Made by a program: the position numbers and the translations under genes
In this document: one piece after another, positions 50,689-59,519 of the stretch
How positions within the stretch are numbered: position 1 is the first letter of the stretch
Layout: each line of letters begins with the position of its first letter
Source of the DNA: Glycomyces terrestris
GTDB taxonomy: Bacteria > Actinomycetota > Actinomycetes > Mycobacteriales > Micromonosporaceae
Assembly (NCBI RefSeq): GCF_003933745.1
Contig: NZ_RSEB01000005.1
Coordinates: forward strand, 436,475 to 500,474
DNA length: 64,000 nt
Reading direction: 5' to 3'
Notes under the pieces: generated by a model
Seen by the model: only the letters and a program-made list of their open reading frames with translations
Databases searched by the model: none
Told to the model about the DNA's origin: nothing

Positions 50689-51609
50689 CTAGGACTTGGT
50701 CCACAGTGAGCGGAGGAACACGGCGAGGTTGGCGGGGCGCTCGGCCATGCGGCGCATGAGGTAGCCGTACCACTGGTCGCCGTAGGGCACGTAGACGCGC
50801 ATGCGGTAGCCCTCGGCGGCGAGGCGGAGCTGCTCGGAGGTGCGGATGCCGTAGAGCATCTGGAACTCGAAGGAGTCCTTGCCGCGGTCGTACCAGCGGG
50901 CGCGGTCGATGCCGATCTCGATGAGGCGCGGGTCGTGGGTGGCGAGCATCGGGTAGCCGTCGCCGGCCATGAGCGCGTTGATGCAGCGCACGTAGGAGCG
51001 GTCGACGTCGAGGCCCTTCTGGTAGGCGACGGACTCGGGCTCCTTGTAGGCGCCCTTGCACAGGCGGATGCGCGAGTCGGCGACGGCGAGGGACTTGCAG
51101 TCGTCCTCGGTGCGGCGCAGGTAGGCCTGGAGGACGGCGCCGGTGTGCTCGAACTCGCCGCGGAGGCGCTGCACGATCTCCAGGGTGGAGTCGGTGACGG
51201 TGTGGTCCTCCATGTCGACGGTGACCGTGGTGCCGGCGTCGGCGGCGGCGGTGCAGATCTCGCGGGCGCGGTCGTACGCGAGCTCGGCGTCGATGCGCTG
51301 GCCGAGGGCGGAGAGCTTGACGCTGACCTCGGCGGCCTTCGAGAGGCCCTCGCCCTTGAGGGCGGCGAGGAGGTTCAGGTACTCGTCGCGGGTGGCGTCG
51401 GCCTGCTCGACGACGACGGTGTCCTCGCCGAGGTAGTCGAGCGTGGCGAGCAGTCCGTCGGCGGCGAGCGCCCGGGTGGTGGCGACCGCCTCGGCCGTGG
51501 TCTCGCCCGCGACGTAGCGGCGCACGAGCGACCGGGACACGGGCGCGGTGCCGACGAGGCGCTCGATCTTCGATGACCTGGCGGCGGCGAGGATGACAGA
51601 ACGCAGCAT
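50689..51609 (-). CDS. Proline dehydrogenase (PutA PRODH domain), monofunctional (306 aa)
   Basis: This FAD enzyme oxidises proline to 1-pyrroline-5-carboxylate and passes electrons to the membrane quinone pool. The TIM-barrel motifs are all present: SVKLSALG, VTVDMEDH, RLCKGAYKE, ATHDPRLIE, EFQMLYGIR, and the substrate-binding tail GDQWYGYLMRRMAERPAN with the R-R-x-x-E pair. It is the short, P5CDH-free form common in Actinobacteria. ATG 51609 is the start. No P5C dehydrogenase gene is within the window. Confidence 0.93.
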   Translation of the reverse strand: MLRSVILAAARSSKIERLVGTAPVSRSLVRRYVAGETTAEAVATTRALAADGLLATLDYLGEDTVVVEQADATRDEYLNLLAALKGEGLSKAAEVSVKLSALGQRIDAELAYDRAREICTAAADAGTTVTVDMEDHTVTDSTLEIVQRLRGEFEHTGAVLQAYLRRTEDDCKSLAVADSRIRLCKGAYKEPESVAYQKGLDVDRSYVRCINALMAGDGYPMLATHDPRLIEIGIDRARWYDRGKDSFEFQMLYGIRTSEQLRLAAEGYRMRVYVPYGDQWYGYLMRRMAERPANLAVFLRSLWTKS

Positions 51610-51759
51610 GAGTGCAGCGTAGCCTCCCACGGACCGGGATCAGGTCACGGTGGCATAACGCAAGGGCATCGACATTGGAAACCAAGCCTGAACGAATGAA
51701 CAGTGCTCAGCTTCCAAGGCGCGAGCCGCGACCTGACCCCGGTTCACATTGGCCGAAGG

Positions 51760-52407
51760 TCACAGCTGGGTGTACGGCCGCTCCAGCCGGGCGGGATCGA
51801 AGCCCTGCTCGGGGGCGGGGTCGGTGACCGGCAGCGGCTCGTAGGCGCTGACGTCCATCGCCCGGGTCACCTCCAGGTCCGGTCGGCGGCGCGCCAGGCT
51901 CCAGCCGAACGGGACGGCCGCGGTGTCGGCGATGACGACGCGCCGGGCGTCCTCCAGGCGCAGCGCCTCCAGGCGCCGCAGCGCGATCCGGCGGAGGCTG
52001 TGCCCGCGCACCGCCTTGTAGCCGCGCCAGAAGAACCACTTGCGGATGAGGCGCACGGCCTTGGCGTGCGCGCGCACCAGCCGGCGGCCGGCGCCGCCGG
52101 CGGGGCCGGGGAGGCGCGCGGCGCGGCGGAGGACGCCGCCGGGGCCGCGCTCGACCAGGAGCGTGTACGTCCACACGAACGGCTGCCGGTTCTCGCGCCG
52201 CGCGAGCGACAGGACCTCGGCGCGCGGGTCGAACCGCGGGGCCTGCTTCCAGCCCTGGCCGTCGGCGACGAGCACCGTCACCGGCACCCCGCGGGAGAGG
52301 AGGTAGTCGAGGTAGCCGTTCACCCGGGGGACCGCGGCCTTCCGGAAGGCCACCACCACGATGCGCTCGCGGGCGGGCGCCGCCTGCACGGTGTCCACGG
52401 CGGTCAC
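51760..52407 (-). CDS. Stand-alone glycosyltransferase N-domain-like protein (215 aa)
   Basis: I do not see a catalytic GT4 C-domain. Residues 1-60 look like the N-terminal Rossmann half of a GT4 enzyme (RIVVVAFRKAAVPRVNGYLDYLLSRGVPVTVLVADG), quoted here as YLDYLLSRGVPVTVLVADG. The middle is Arg/Ala-rich and the end contains RRPDLEVTRAMDVSAYEPL. It overlaps the upstream GT4 gene by 4 nt (GTGA) and is the last gene of the five-gene glycan operon. Its layout resembles the gene at 53719, so both may be regulatory or accessory. Function is unknown. Confidence 0.65.
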   Translation of the reverse strand: MTAVDTVQAAPARERIVVVAFRKAAVPRVNGYLDYLLSRGVPVTVLVADGQGWKQAPRFDPRAEVLSLARRENRQPFVWTYTLLVERGPGGVLRRAARLPGPAGGAGRRLVRAHAKAVRLIRKWFFWRGYKAVRGHSLRRIALRRLEALRLEDARRVVIADTAAVPFGWSLARRRPDLEVTRAMDVSAYEPLPVTDPAPEQGFDPARLERPYTQL

Positions 52408-53726
52408 CGCCCCTTGCCCACGAGGTCGCGGGCCCACTGCTCGAACGGGGCGAGCGCGGCCTCCCGCGTGAACGACCGCGCGTACTCGCGGGCGCGGGCC
52501 GCGGTCCCGGGGTCGGCCTTGCGGGCGGCGTCCCCGGCGTCGGCCATCGCGGCGGCGACGTCGGCCGGGTCGAGGCTCGCGGGCTCGAACCACAGCGGGT
52601 AGTCCCGCAGCAGCTCCTCGGCGGCGCAGCCGCGCTCGTGGACCGAGACGATCGGTTTGCCGGTCGCCATGTACTCGAACACCTTCCCGGTGGTGACGTA
52701 CTTGGATCCGCCGTTGAGGAACACGAGGACGTCGCTGGCGGCGTAGGCGGTCCCGATCTCGGACTTGGGGACCGGCCCGCGGTAGGTCACGCCCTCGATC
52801 TCCTTGTCGAGGCCGAGCTCGGCGCGGAGCTTCATCTCCTGCGCGGAGAAGAACCCGATGTGGCCGAAGAAGTCGAGGCGCGCGCCCGGGTGGGACCCGG
52901 CCGCGGCCATGAGCCGGTAGCCCTCCAGGAGGGAGCCGATCGGCTGCACGTGGGTGAGCGTGCCGACGAACGCGAAGGTGAGCGGCCGCGACTCGTCCGG
53001 CGCGGAGGAGAACGCCTCGGCGTCCATGACGTCGGGGTCCCAGCCGTTGAGCACGACCTGCATCCGGTCGGCCGCGTACGGGTACTTCGCGGCGTGCCAG
53101 TCGCGCAGCGCCTCGTTGACGTGGACGGCCGCGGCCGCGGTGCGGTGGATCTCCGCCTCCCACTTCCAGGCCGCGTGCCCGGGCGGGAACTTCTCGGTGT
53201 TCTCGAACTGGTCGAGCGTCCACGAGTCGCGGTAGTCGATGACGAACGGCACCTTGGTGCGCCGCTCCAGCTGCCAGGCGGCCCAGAAGGACGCGAACGG
53301 GTTGCCGGTGGCGATCACGAGGTCGAACGGGCGCTCGCGGTGCAGGCGCCGCCCGGTCCGCACCGCGCTTTCGGCCCAGGTGACGTAGTGCTCGGGGAAG
53401 GTCGTGTCGAGGCGGCGCTGGTACCGCCGCTGGGCGAGGACGGGGAAGTTCCCGCGCCAGAAGGAGTAGTTGCGCAGGTCGTTGTCCCACGCGAAGAAGT
53501 CCATCTCGGGCTGGAGCACCTCGACGCGCGGGTCGACCGTGTCGACGAGCGCCTCGTCGACGGAGCGGACGAACTCGTAGAAGAACCGGTCGGGGGCGCG
53601 CAGGACGGTGACGTCCCAGCCCTGCTCCGCGAAGTGGTTCGCGGTCGCCCGGGCGCGGAAGACGCCGCTGGCGCGCGAGGGCGGGAAGTAGTACGCCAGG
53701 TAGAGCAGGCGCGGGCGCTCAGGCAC
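52404..53726 (-). CDS. GT4-family glycosyltransferase, probable (440 aa)
   Basis: This is a retaining glycosyltransferase with two Rossmann domains (GT-B). The N-terminus RLLYLAYYFPPSRASGVFRARATANHFAEQGWDVTVL is the acceptor side; only the key part LAYYFPPSRASGVFRA is quoted. The C-domain begins near residue 245 (LTFAFVGTLTHVQPIGSLLEGYRLM) and ends in the donor-binding GKVFEYMATGKPIVSV with the Glu of the E-x7-E type pattern. It shares 8 nt with the preceding gene (53719) and 4 nt with the following one, as part of a five-gene run. GTG 53726 is the start. Confidence 0.85.
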   Translation of the reverse strand: MPERPRLLYLAYYFPPSRASGVFRARATANHFAEQGWDVTVLRAPDRFFYEFVRSVDEALVDTVDPRVEVLQPEMDFFAWDNDLRNYSFWRGNFPVLAQRRYQRRLDTTFPEHYVTWAESAVRTGRRLHRERPFDLVIATGNPFASFWAAWQLERRTKVPFVIDYRDSWTLDQFENTEKFPPGHAAWKWEAEIHRTAAAAVHVNEALRDWHAAKYPYAADRMQVVLNGWDPDVMDAEAFSSAPDESRPLTFAFVGTLTHVQPIGSLLEGYRLMAAAGSHPGARLDFFGHIGFFSAQEMKLRAELGLDKEIEGVTYRGPVPKSEIGTAYAASDVLVFLNGGSKYVTTGKVFEYMATGKPIVSVHERGCAAEELLRDYPLWFEPASLDPADVAAAMADAGDAARKADPGTAARAREYARSFTREAALAPFEQWARDLVGKGR

Positions 53727-54243
53727 GGGCGGCCTCCGCTCGGGTCTCGAAGGAGAAGGTGGTGACGAGGTCGGGCCGCGCCTCCAGGAGCGCGGGGAGC
53801 GCGGCGGCGCTCAGCTCGACCGCCTGCGGCTCGTGGAGGACGAGCCAGTCGAAGTCCCCTTCGGCGAGGACCGCCTCGACGGCCGCGCGGCGGTGCGCCT
53901 CGCGCAGCGCCTGCGTCTGGGGCCAGCGGCGGCGCGTGATCGGGCCGAGGACGGTGCGCCGCCACCAGGACGGCAGCCCGCGCAGCGGCCCGCGGCCGAG
54001 GCGGCGCAGGATCGCGAGCGGGATGCGGCGCAGCACGATCGCGACGAACGTCGGCTCCGGGGCGCGGATCTCGCTCGCCCCGGTCCAGGCGACCTCGACG
54101 CGCTCGTCGAGCGGGGTCAGCTCCCAGTCGGGGTGCTCCTCGGCGAGGAGGCGGACGCGGTGCCCGGCGTCGGCCGCGGCGCGCGTCTCGGCGGCGAGCG
54201 CGCGGCGCCAGGCGCTCTTGGGGGCCACGAACAGGACGGTCAT
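53719..54243 (-). CDS. Short glycosyltransferase-like accessory protein (174 aa)
   Basis: This protein starts MTVLFVAPKSAWRRALAAE, like the first strand-helix of a GT4 N-domain, and runs to FDWLVLHEPQAVELSAAALPALLEARPDLVTTF, quoted here as WLVLHEPQAVELSAAALP. There is no C-terminal nucleotide-sugar domain. Its length and the RRPDL/ARPDL tail pattern resemble the gene at 51760, so the two may be distant paralogues. It overlaps its upstream GT4 by ATGA and its downstream GT4 by 8 nt, so stoichiometric production with them is likely. Confidence 0.65.
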   Translation of the reverse strand: MTVLFVAPKSAWRRALAAETRAAADAGHRVRLLAEEHPDWELTPLDERVEVAWTGASEIRAPEPTFVAIVLRRIPLAILRRLGRGPLRGLPSWWRRTVLGPITRRRWPQTQALREAHRRAAVEAVLAEGDFDWLVLHEPQAVELSAAALPALLEARPDLVTTFSFETRAEAARA

Positions 54244-55448
54244 CGGCGTGCTCCCTGGTCCCAGACCTCGAAGTGGCGGCGGGCCACGGTCTCGTACGAG
54301 TACTTGGCGCGCAGGTGCTCCCGGGCGGCCGGCACGTTGGTCCGCTCGGGGTACCGCTCGCGCAGGTCCCGGTAGGCGGCGACGAGGACCTCCGGGTCGT
54401 CGTCGACGTCGTACAGCCGCCCGGCCGCGTCCTCGATGCCGCGCAGGACCTGGTCGGAGCCGCCGCAGCGGCTCACCAGGACCGGGGTGCCGGCGGCCAG
54501 GGCCTCGACCACGACGACGCCGAACGTCTCGTGGCGGCTGGTGTGGACGAACAGGTCGTGGGCGGCCATGAGGGCGGGGACCTCGGCGGGGTCGACGGAG
54601 CCGAGGAACTCGACCGAGCCGGAGAGCCCCAGCTCCTCGGCGAGCGCCTCGAGGTTCGCGCGGAGCTTCCCGTCGCCGGCGAGGGTGAGCGTCAGCCCCG
54701 GGTCCTCCTCCCGGCACCGCCGGAACGCCTCCAGGAGGTAGTCGATCCGCTTGCGCTCGTTCAGGGCCGCGACCGACAGCCAGCGGCGCAGCGCGGTCGG
54801 GGCCGCGGCGCGCGGGGCGCCGAAGTCGATCGGGTTGGCGATGTACTCGAGCTTCCCGGCGTGGTGCGGGAACTCGGCGGCGATGAGGCGGTGCAGCGGC
54901 TCCCCGACGACGAAGAAGCCGTCGGCGCGCTCCAGGACCTCGTCGTACCGGGCGCGGGCGGCCGGCTGCTCCAGCAGCTGCGCGAGGAACGAGGAGTGCT
55001 CGGTCATGTGGACGCGCGCGCCGGGCGCGGCGTTCTCCAGGGCGGCCCAGCCGCCGGTGATGGGGACGTGCGCGTGGACGATCGGCGCCTTGAGCGGCGC
55101 GCCGCCGAGGAAGGCCCGCAGCCAGCGCGCCGAGGCGTCGGAGTGGGTGATCCACTCCGGGTCGCGGGGCGTGAGGGTCGGGACCCGGTGCAGGACGGCG
55201 CCGCCGGCGGTCGCCAGGGGCACGTCGGAGCGGGCCAGGAGGCGGGCGTGGAGTTCGACGACCGCCGGGTCGGCGTCCAGCGGCGCCCCGGGGGCCCCGA
55301 CCGGCCAGCTCTTCAGGTGGTACACGTCCAGTTCCGCGCACCCCCCGGCGACGGCCTCCACCTGGGCCCGGACGAAGGCCCCCGCGTAGGTCACCTCCGG
55401 GTCCGGGTACCAGGGCGTCACCACGGCGACGTGCCGGTCTGCGTTCAC
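54240..55448 (-). CDS. GT4-family glycosyltransferase (402 aa)
   Basis: This retaining GT-B enzyme begins VAVVTPWYPDPEVTYAGAFVRAQVEAVAG, quoted as VVTPWYPDPEVTYAG. The C-domain has HTSRHETFGVVVVEALAAGTPVLV (about 290-310), the E-x7-E donor motif of GT4. The first-domain sentence HVPITGGWAAL recalls alpha-mannosyl or glucosyltransferases of exopolysaccharide pathways, but the sugar cannot be assigned. It is the second gene of the five-gene operon (55468 ends 19 nt before its start) and overlaps the short 53719 gene. Confidence 0.92.
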   Translation of the reverse strand: MNADRHVAVVTPWYPDPEVTYAGAFVRAQVEAVAGGCAELDVYHLKSWPVGAPGAPLDADPAVVELHARLLARSDVPLATAGGAVLHRVPTLTPRDPEWITHSDASARWLRAFLGGAPLKAPIVHAHVPITGGWAALENAAPGARVHMTEHSSFLAQLLEQPAARARYDEVLERADGFFVVGEPLHRLIAAEFPHHAGKLEYIANPIDFGAPRAAAPTALRRWLSVAALNERKRIDYLLEAFRRCREEDPGLTLTLAGDGKLRANLEALAEELGLSGSVEFLGSVDPAEVPALMAAHDLFVHTSRHETFGVVVVEALAAGTPVLVSRCGGSDQVLRGIEDAAGRLYDVDDDPEVLVAAYRDLRERYPERTNVPAAREHLRAKYSYETVARRHFEVWDQGARR

Positions 55449-55467
55449 GGTGTCCGGTGTTCCTTTC

Positions 55468-56949
55468 TCAGGCGCCGAGCTGGCGCGCGTAGAGGTCGGT
55501 GAGGCGCTTCGCCTGGCCGTCCCACGTCCACTCGTCGAGGGGGACCTGCTCGGCGTACGCCTTGCGGTAGGTCTCCGGATCGGCGAGCACGCGCTCGACG
55601 GCGCGCGTGAAGTCGGCGGTGTCCTCGGCGGTGAAGACCTCGCCCTGGCCGGTGCGGCGCACCAGCGCCGACATCGTCTTCACGTCGGAGACGACGATCG
55701 GGATGCGCGCGTGGCTGTACTCGAAGAACTTGGTGATGAGGGAGATCTCGTGGTTGCCCCAGTGGTGGATGGGGATGACGCCGAGGTCGGCCTCGGCGAG
55801 GAACGGCACGACCTGCCGGTGCGGCACGTACTCGAGGACGTGGACGCGGTCGGCGACGCCGAGCTCGGCGGCCCGCTCCCGGGTGCGCTGGACGTAGCGC
55901 CAGTGCGGGTAGGACACGATGAGCGCGGCGTGGACCTCCGGGAGCGCGGGGAGGGCCTCGACGAGGATGTGCAGGCCGCGCTGCTCCAGCGGGGCGCCGC
56001 TGTAGACCATGAGGGGCGTGGCGGGGCCGATGCCGCAGCGCTCGCGCAGGCCGGGGACGGGCCGCTCGACCGCGCCGCCGGTGTCGGGCACGTTCATGAC
56101 GACCTCGGGGAGCTCGGGGAGGCCGTGGCGTTCGCGCATCATCTCGGCGAGCGTGTCGGAGACGGTGACGACCGCGTCGGCGTGCGGCGCGAACTCGCGC
56201 TCGTGGCGCAGCTGGGCGTCCTTCCACCACGGGTGGTTCTTCCACGCCTTCATGCCGGGCAGGTACTCGTGGGCGTCCCACACGAGCTTGACGTCCCGAC
56301 CGGCGGCCTTCGCGCGGAGCTTCGCGCGGGCGCCGACGCCGAGCATCTGGAAGTCGTTGGCGTGGATGAGGTCGGGCCGCAGCTCGTCGACGACGGGCCC
56401 GAAGGACAGCTCGAGGTCCCACAGGGCCGGGTCGAGGCGCCGCCAGGCGCGGTCGCCCATGACGGCCTTCCAGTAGGACGCGGCGAGCCGGTCGACGCCG
56501 CCCGCGGCGGCGGCCCGGTCGGCCTCGAGCTTCCGGGTCGCCTTGCGGCGCAGGCCGGTCCAGGCCCAGAACAGGCGGTAGGCGGCCTCGCGGGGGGCGA
56601 GCGCGAGCGGCGCGGCCCCGCGGGCCCGGTCGGTGTCGAGGTCGGCGCGCCAGGCGCGGGCCTGCCGGTGCCGGTAGGCCGCGAGCGGGCCGGGCGGGTA
56701 GGCGAGCGGGGAGCGCAGCCAGCCGCGGCGCATCTCGTGGCGGCGGCGGTCGAAGACGCGGTTGACGGGGACGAGCCGCACGGTCGCGCCCCCGAGCGCC
56801 CACTCCTCGGCCTTCCCGGTCGGCGAGGCGCCCAGGAGGACGACCTCGTAGCCGGCGGCGGCGGCCGACTCGGCCTCCTTCTGCACGCGCGAATCACCGG
56901 TGACGCCGTTCTGCACGAGCATCACGATCCGCCGGGCGCGCTCCGCCAT
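55468..56949 (-). CDS. GT4-family glycosyltransferase, GDSRVQK subgroup (493 aa)
   Basis: The N-terminus RIVMLVQNGVTGDSRVQKEAESAAAAGYEVVLLG (key motif GDSRVQKEAES) and the inserted Arg-rich region (about 85-180) are shared with the products of 57213 and 59520. The C-domain is a GT4 half with PLMVYSGAPLEQRGLHILVEAL and FEYSHARIPIVVSDV (acceptor-side and donor-side). It is the first gene of the five-gene glycan operon, divergent from the paralogue at 57213. Substrate unknown; the shared N-terminal motif suggests that the three act on related acceptors. Confidence 0.9.
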   Translation of the reverse strand: MAERARRIVMLVQNGVTGDSRVQKEAESAAAAGYEVVLLGASPTGKAEEWALGGATVRLVPVNRVFDRRRHEMRRGWLRSPLAYPPGPLAAYRHRQARAWRADLDTDRARGAAPLALAPREAAYRLFWAWTGLRRKATRKLEADRAAAAGGVDRLAASYWKAVMGDRAWRRLDPALWDLELSFGPVVDELRPDLIHANDFQMLGVGARAKLRAKAAGRDVKLVWDAHEYLPGMKAWKNHPWWKDAQLRHEREFAPHADAVVTVSDTLAEMMRERHGLPELPEVVMNVPDTGGAVERPVPGLRERCGIGPATPLMVYSGAPLEQRGLHILVEALPALPEVHAALIVSYPHWRYVQRTRERAAELGVADRVHVLEYVPHRQVVPFLAEADLGVIPIHHWGNHEISLITKFFEYSHARIPIVVSDVKTMSALVRRTGQGEVFTAEDTADFTRAVERVLADPETYRKAYAEQVPLDEWTWDGQAKRLTDLYARQLGA

Positions 56950-57212
56950 GGTTCCTCCGAGTTCACCTTACGTCGGCCGGGCGGTCGCGGGCTTCCCGGC
57001 GGGGCCCATCGTACGAGACGAACTGCTTCACCTCGCGTTTCCCTGACGTTGGGCGGCCGTACCCCGCGCATTCGCTGCGGATTCGCGCGCGCCGGCCGGT
57101 TCGGCCCGCCGCCTCCCGGGAGCCGCCGGATGCGCTAGCGTTGGACCGCCGCCGGCCGCCCACCTGCGCGTCCGGCGCGCGTGCGAGTCCCGAACCGATC
57201 CCGAGGAGACCA
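56950..57212. other. Divergent promoter region of the glycan cluster
   Basis: A 263-nt region between the five-gene operon (minus) and the paralogous glycosyltransferase (plus). No gene or strong palindrome was found; it must hold both promoters. Confidence 0.4.
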
Positions 57213-58805
57213 GTGAGCAATCCCCGGCCGCGCATCGTCATGCTGGTGCAGAACCACGTCAAGGGCGACTCCCGGGTGCAGAAGCAGGCCAGGTCCATCG
57301 CCGCCCTGGGATGGGACGTGACGCTCCTGGGCGTCTCCCCCAACCGGCGCGAGCACACCGGCACCCTCGGCGGCGCGGCCGTCCGCCTCATCCCCCTGGA
57401 GCCGGGGCTCCACCAGCGCCCGCACGAGTTCCGCACCAGCTTCCCCCGCGACCCGCTCGCCTACGGCAACGCGCTCAAGGCCCGGTGGAAGACCCAGCAG
57501 CTCGAGGCGAAGCGGGCCGACGTGACGGCCGCCAAAGCGGACTACGCGCACTACGGCCGCCGGCTGCCCGCGGTCCGCCGCGCCGGGCGCTGGGCCGCGC
57601 TCCAGGCGCACCGCGCCGCGTTCAAGCTCGGTGCGAAGTGGACGCGGATGCGCGTGCGGCGCACCGACGCGCTCCTGGAGCGGCGCAAGCGGTGCGACGC
57701 CCCGCTCGACCGGGCGGCCGCGTTCTTCTGGAATGCCGTCATGGGCGACCGCGCCTGGCGGCGGCTCGACCCCGACCTGTGGCGCTACGAACTCGCGTTC
57801 GGGAAGGTCATCGACCGGCTCGCGCCCGACGTCATCCACGCCAACGACTTCCCGGTCCTCGGCGTGGGGGCGCGGGCGAAGCTGCGCGGCCTCGCGAAGG
57901 GGCGCGACGTCAAGCTCGTGTGGGACGCCCACGAGTACCTCGCGGGCATCAAGCCGTGGCGGATCCACCCCCGCTGGCACCCCGCGCAACTCGCCCACCA
58001 GCGCGAGTACGCCCCGTACGCCGACGCCGTCGTCACCGTCTCCGCCGAACTCGGCGCGCTCCTCCAGCGCGACTTCAAGCTCGCCGAGCCCCCCGCGGTC
58101 GTGCTCAACGCGCCCGGGGACCCGTCCTCGGCCGGAGCCGACGAGGAGCTCGTGGTCGCCGACTCCAAGGGCCGGCCGCCCTGGCCGGCCGCCGAGACCG
58201 GCGGCGAGGCGGCCGTGCCGAGCCTCCGCGGGCGCTGCGGCCTCGGCCCGGACGTCCCGCTCATGGTCTACAGCGGCGGCGACGCCCCGCAGCGGGGCCT
58301 CGACACCATGATCGACGCGCTCCCCGCGCTGGCGGGCGTCCACGCCGCGTTCGTGGTCCCCCGGCCCGAGGGCGCCTACGCGGGGACGCTCCGCGACCGC
58401 GCCGCCGCGCTCGGCGTCGGGGACCGGGTGCACTTCCTGCCGTACGTCGACTACTTCCAGGTGGTGCCGCACCTCGCCGAGGCCGACCTCGGGGTCATCC
58501 CGATCCACCACTGGCCCAACCACGAGATCGCGCTCATCACGAAGTTCTTCGAGTACAGCCACGCGCGCCTGCCGATCGTCGTCTCCGACGTCGAGGCCAT
58601 GGCCGCGATGGTCCGGTCGACCGGGCAGGGCGAGGTGTTCACCGCCGAGGACACCGCCGACTTCACCCGCGCGGTGGAGGCGGTCCTGGCCGATCCCGGC
58701 CGCTACCGGAAGGCGTACGCCGGGCCCGTCGACCTCGACGCGTGGACGTGGGAGCGGCAGGCCGAGGTCCTGGAGGGCGTGTACCGGCGCACGCTGGGGC
58801 GCTGA
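57213..58805 (+). CDS. GT4-family glycosyltransferase, GDSRVQK subgroup (530 aa)
   Basis: The N-terminus reads RIVMLVQNHVKGDSRVQKQARSIAALGW (key motif GDSRVQKQARS), nearly as in the divergent gene at 55468. The catalytic C-half contains LMVYSGGDAPQRGLDTMIDAL, followed by FFEYSHARLPIVVSDVEAM and the motif TGQGEVFTAEDTADF, almost identical to its paralogue. GTG 57213 is the start, with GAGGA about 6 nt upstream. A short insertion (about 310-330) contains a polar KGRPPWPAAETGGE stretch. It is followed after 72 nt by the hexapeptide acetyltransferase gene, probably co-transcribed. Confidence 0.9.
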   Translation: MSNPRPRIVMLVQNHVKGDSRVQKQARSIAALGWDVTLLGVSPNRREHTGTLGGAAVRLIPLEPGLHQRPHEFRTSFPRDPLAYGNALKARWKTQQLEAKRADVTAAKADYAHYGRRLPAVRRAGRWAALQAHRAAFKLGAKWTRMRVRRTDALLERRKRCDAPLDRAAAFFWNAVMGDRAWRRLDPDLWRYELAFGKVIDRLAPDVIHANDFPVLGVGARAKLRGLAKGRDVKLVWDAHEYLAGIKPWRIHPRWHPAQLAHQREYAPYADAVVTVSAELGALLQRDFKLAEPPAVVLNAPGDPSSAGADEELVVADSKGRPPWPAAETGGEAAVPSLRGRCGLGPDVPLMVYSGGDAPQRGLDTMIDALPALAGVHAAFVVPRPEGAYAGTLRDRAAALGVGDRVHFLPYVDYFQVVPHLAEADLGVIPIHHWPNHEIALITKFFEYSHARLPIVVSDVEAMAAMVRSTGQGEVFTAEDTADFTRAVEAVLADPGRYRKAYAGPVDLDAWTWERQAEVLEGVYRRTLGR

Positions 58806-58877
58806 CGCCCTCCGTACAATCGTCGCGGCGACCCCGCCACGACATCCCCCGTCCCCGAGTTCAGGTGGAAGCAGCAG

Positions 58878-59477
58878 ATGCACTACAGGGTCCAGGAAAC
58901 CGCGCAGGTCCACGAGAGCGCGACGGTCGGCGAGGGCAGCTCCGTGTGGGAGCTGGCCCAGATCCGCGAGCACGCCGAGCTCGGCGCGAACTGCGTGGTG
59001 GGCCGCGGCGCCTACATCGGCACCGGCGTGCGCATCGGCGACAACGTGAAGATCCAGAACTACGCGCTCGTGTACGAGCCCGCGCGGCTCGCCGACGGCG
59101 TGTTCGTCGGCCCCGCGGCCGTGTTCACCAACGACCACAATCCGCGCGCGGTCGCGACCGACGGGTCGCTCAAGCGCGCGCACGACTGGGAGGCCGTGGG
59201 CGTGGACGTCGCCGAGGGCGCCTCCATCGGGGCCCGCGCCGTCTGCGTCGCCCCGGTCCGCATCGGCCGCTGGGCGATGGTCGCCGCCGGCGCCGTCGTC
59301 ACCAAGGACGTGCCGGACTTCGCGCTCGTCATGGGCGTGCCCGCCCGCCGCGCCGGATGGGTCGGCCGCACCGGCGAGCGCCTGCGCGACCTCGGCGGCG
59401 GCGTGTGGGAGGACCCGAAGAACGGCGACCGCTTCCGCGAGGAGGACGGGGTCCTCGCCGAGGACGGCAGGCGCTGA
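58878..59477 (+). CDS. Left-handed beta-helix (hexapeptide) sugar N-acetyltransferase, WbpD/WlbB type (199 aa)
   Basis: This enzyme acetylates an amino group on a UDP-sugar. Its hexapeptide coils are visible in ESATVGEGSSVWELAQIREHAELGANCVVG and ARAVCVAPVRIGRWAMVAAGAVV (only key parts: VGEGSSVWELAQIREHA). The active-site loop VFTNDHNPRAVA and a His are typical of WbpD, which makes UDP-GlcNAc3NAcA. With the UDP-sugar dehydrogenase at 62603 this suggests a uronic acid-diaminosugar in the glycan. A C-terminal extension (about 155-199) is polar. Confidence 0.85.
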   Translation: MHYRVQETAQVHESATVGEGSSVWELAQIREHAELGANCVVGRGAYIGTGVRIGDNVKIQNYALVYEPARLADGVFVGPAAVFTNDHNPRAVATDGSLKRAHDWEAVGVDVAEGASIGARAVCVAPVRIGRWAMVAAGAVVTKDVPDFALVMGVPARRAGWVGRTGERLRDLGGGVWEDPKNGDRFREEDGVLAEDGRR

Positions 59478-59519
59478 GGCGCCCGGCGTGACCCGGCCGC
59501 GGGCTTCGGGGCCGGGCCG

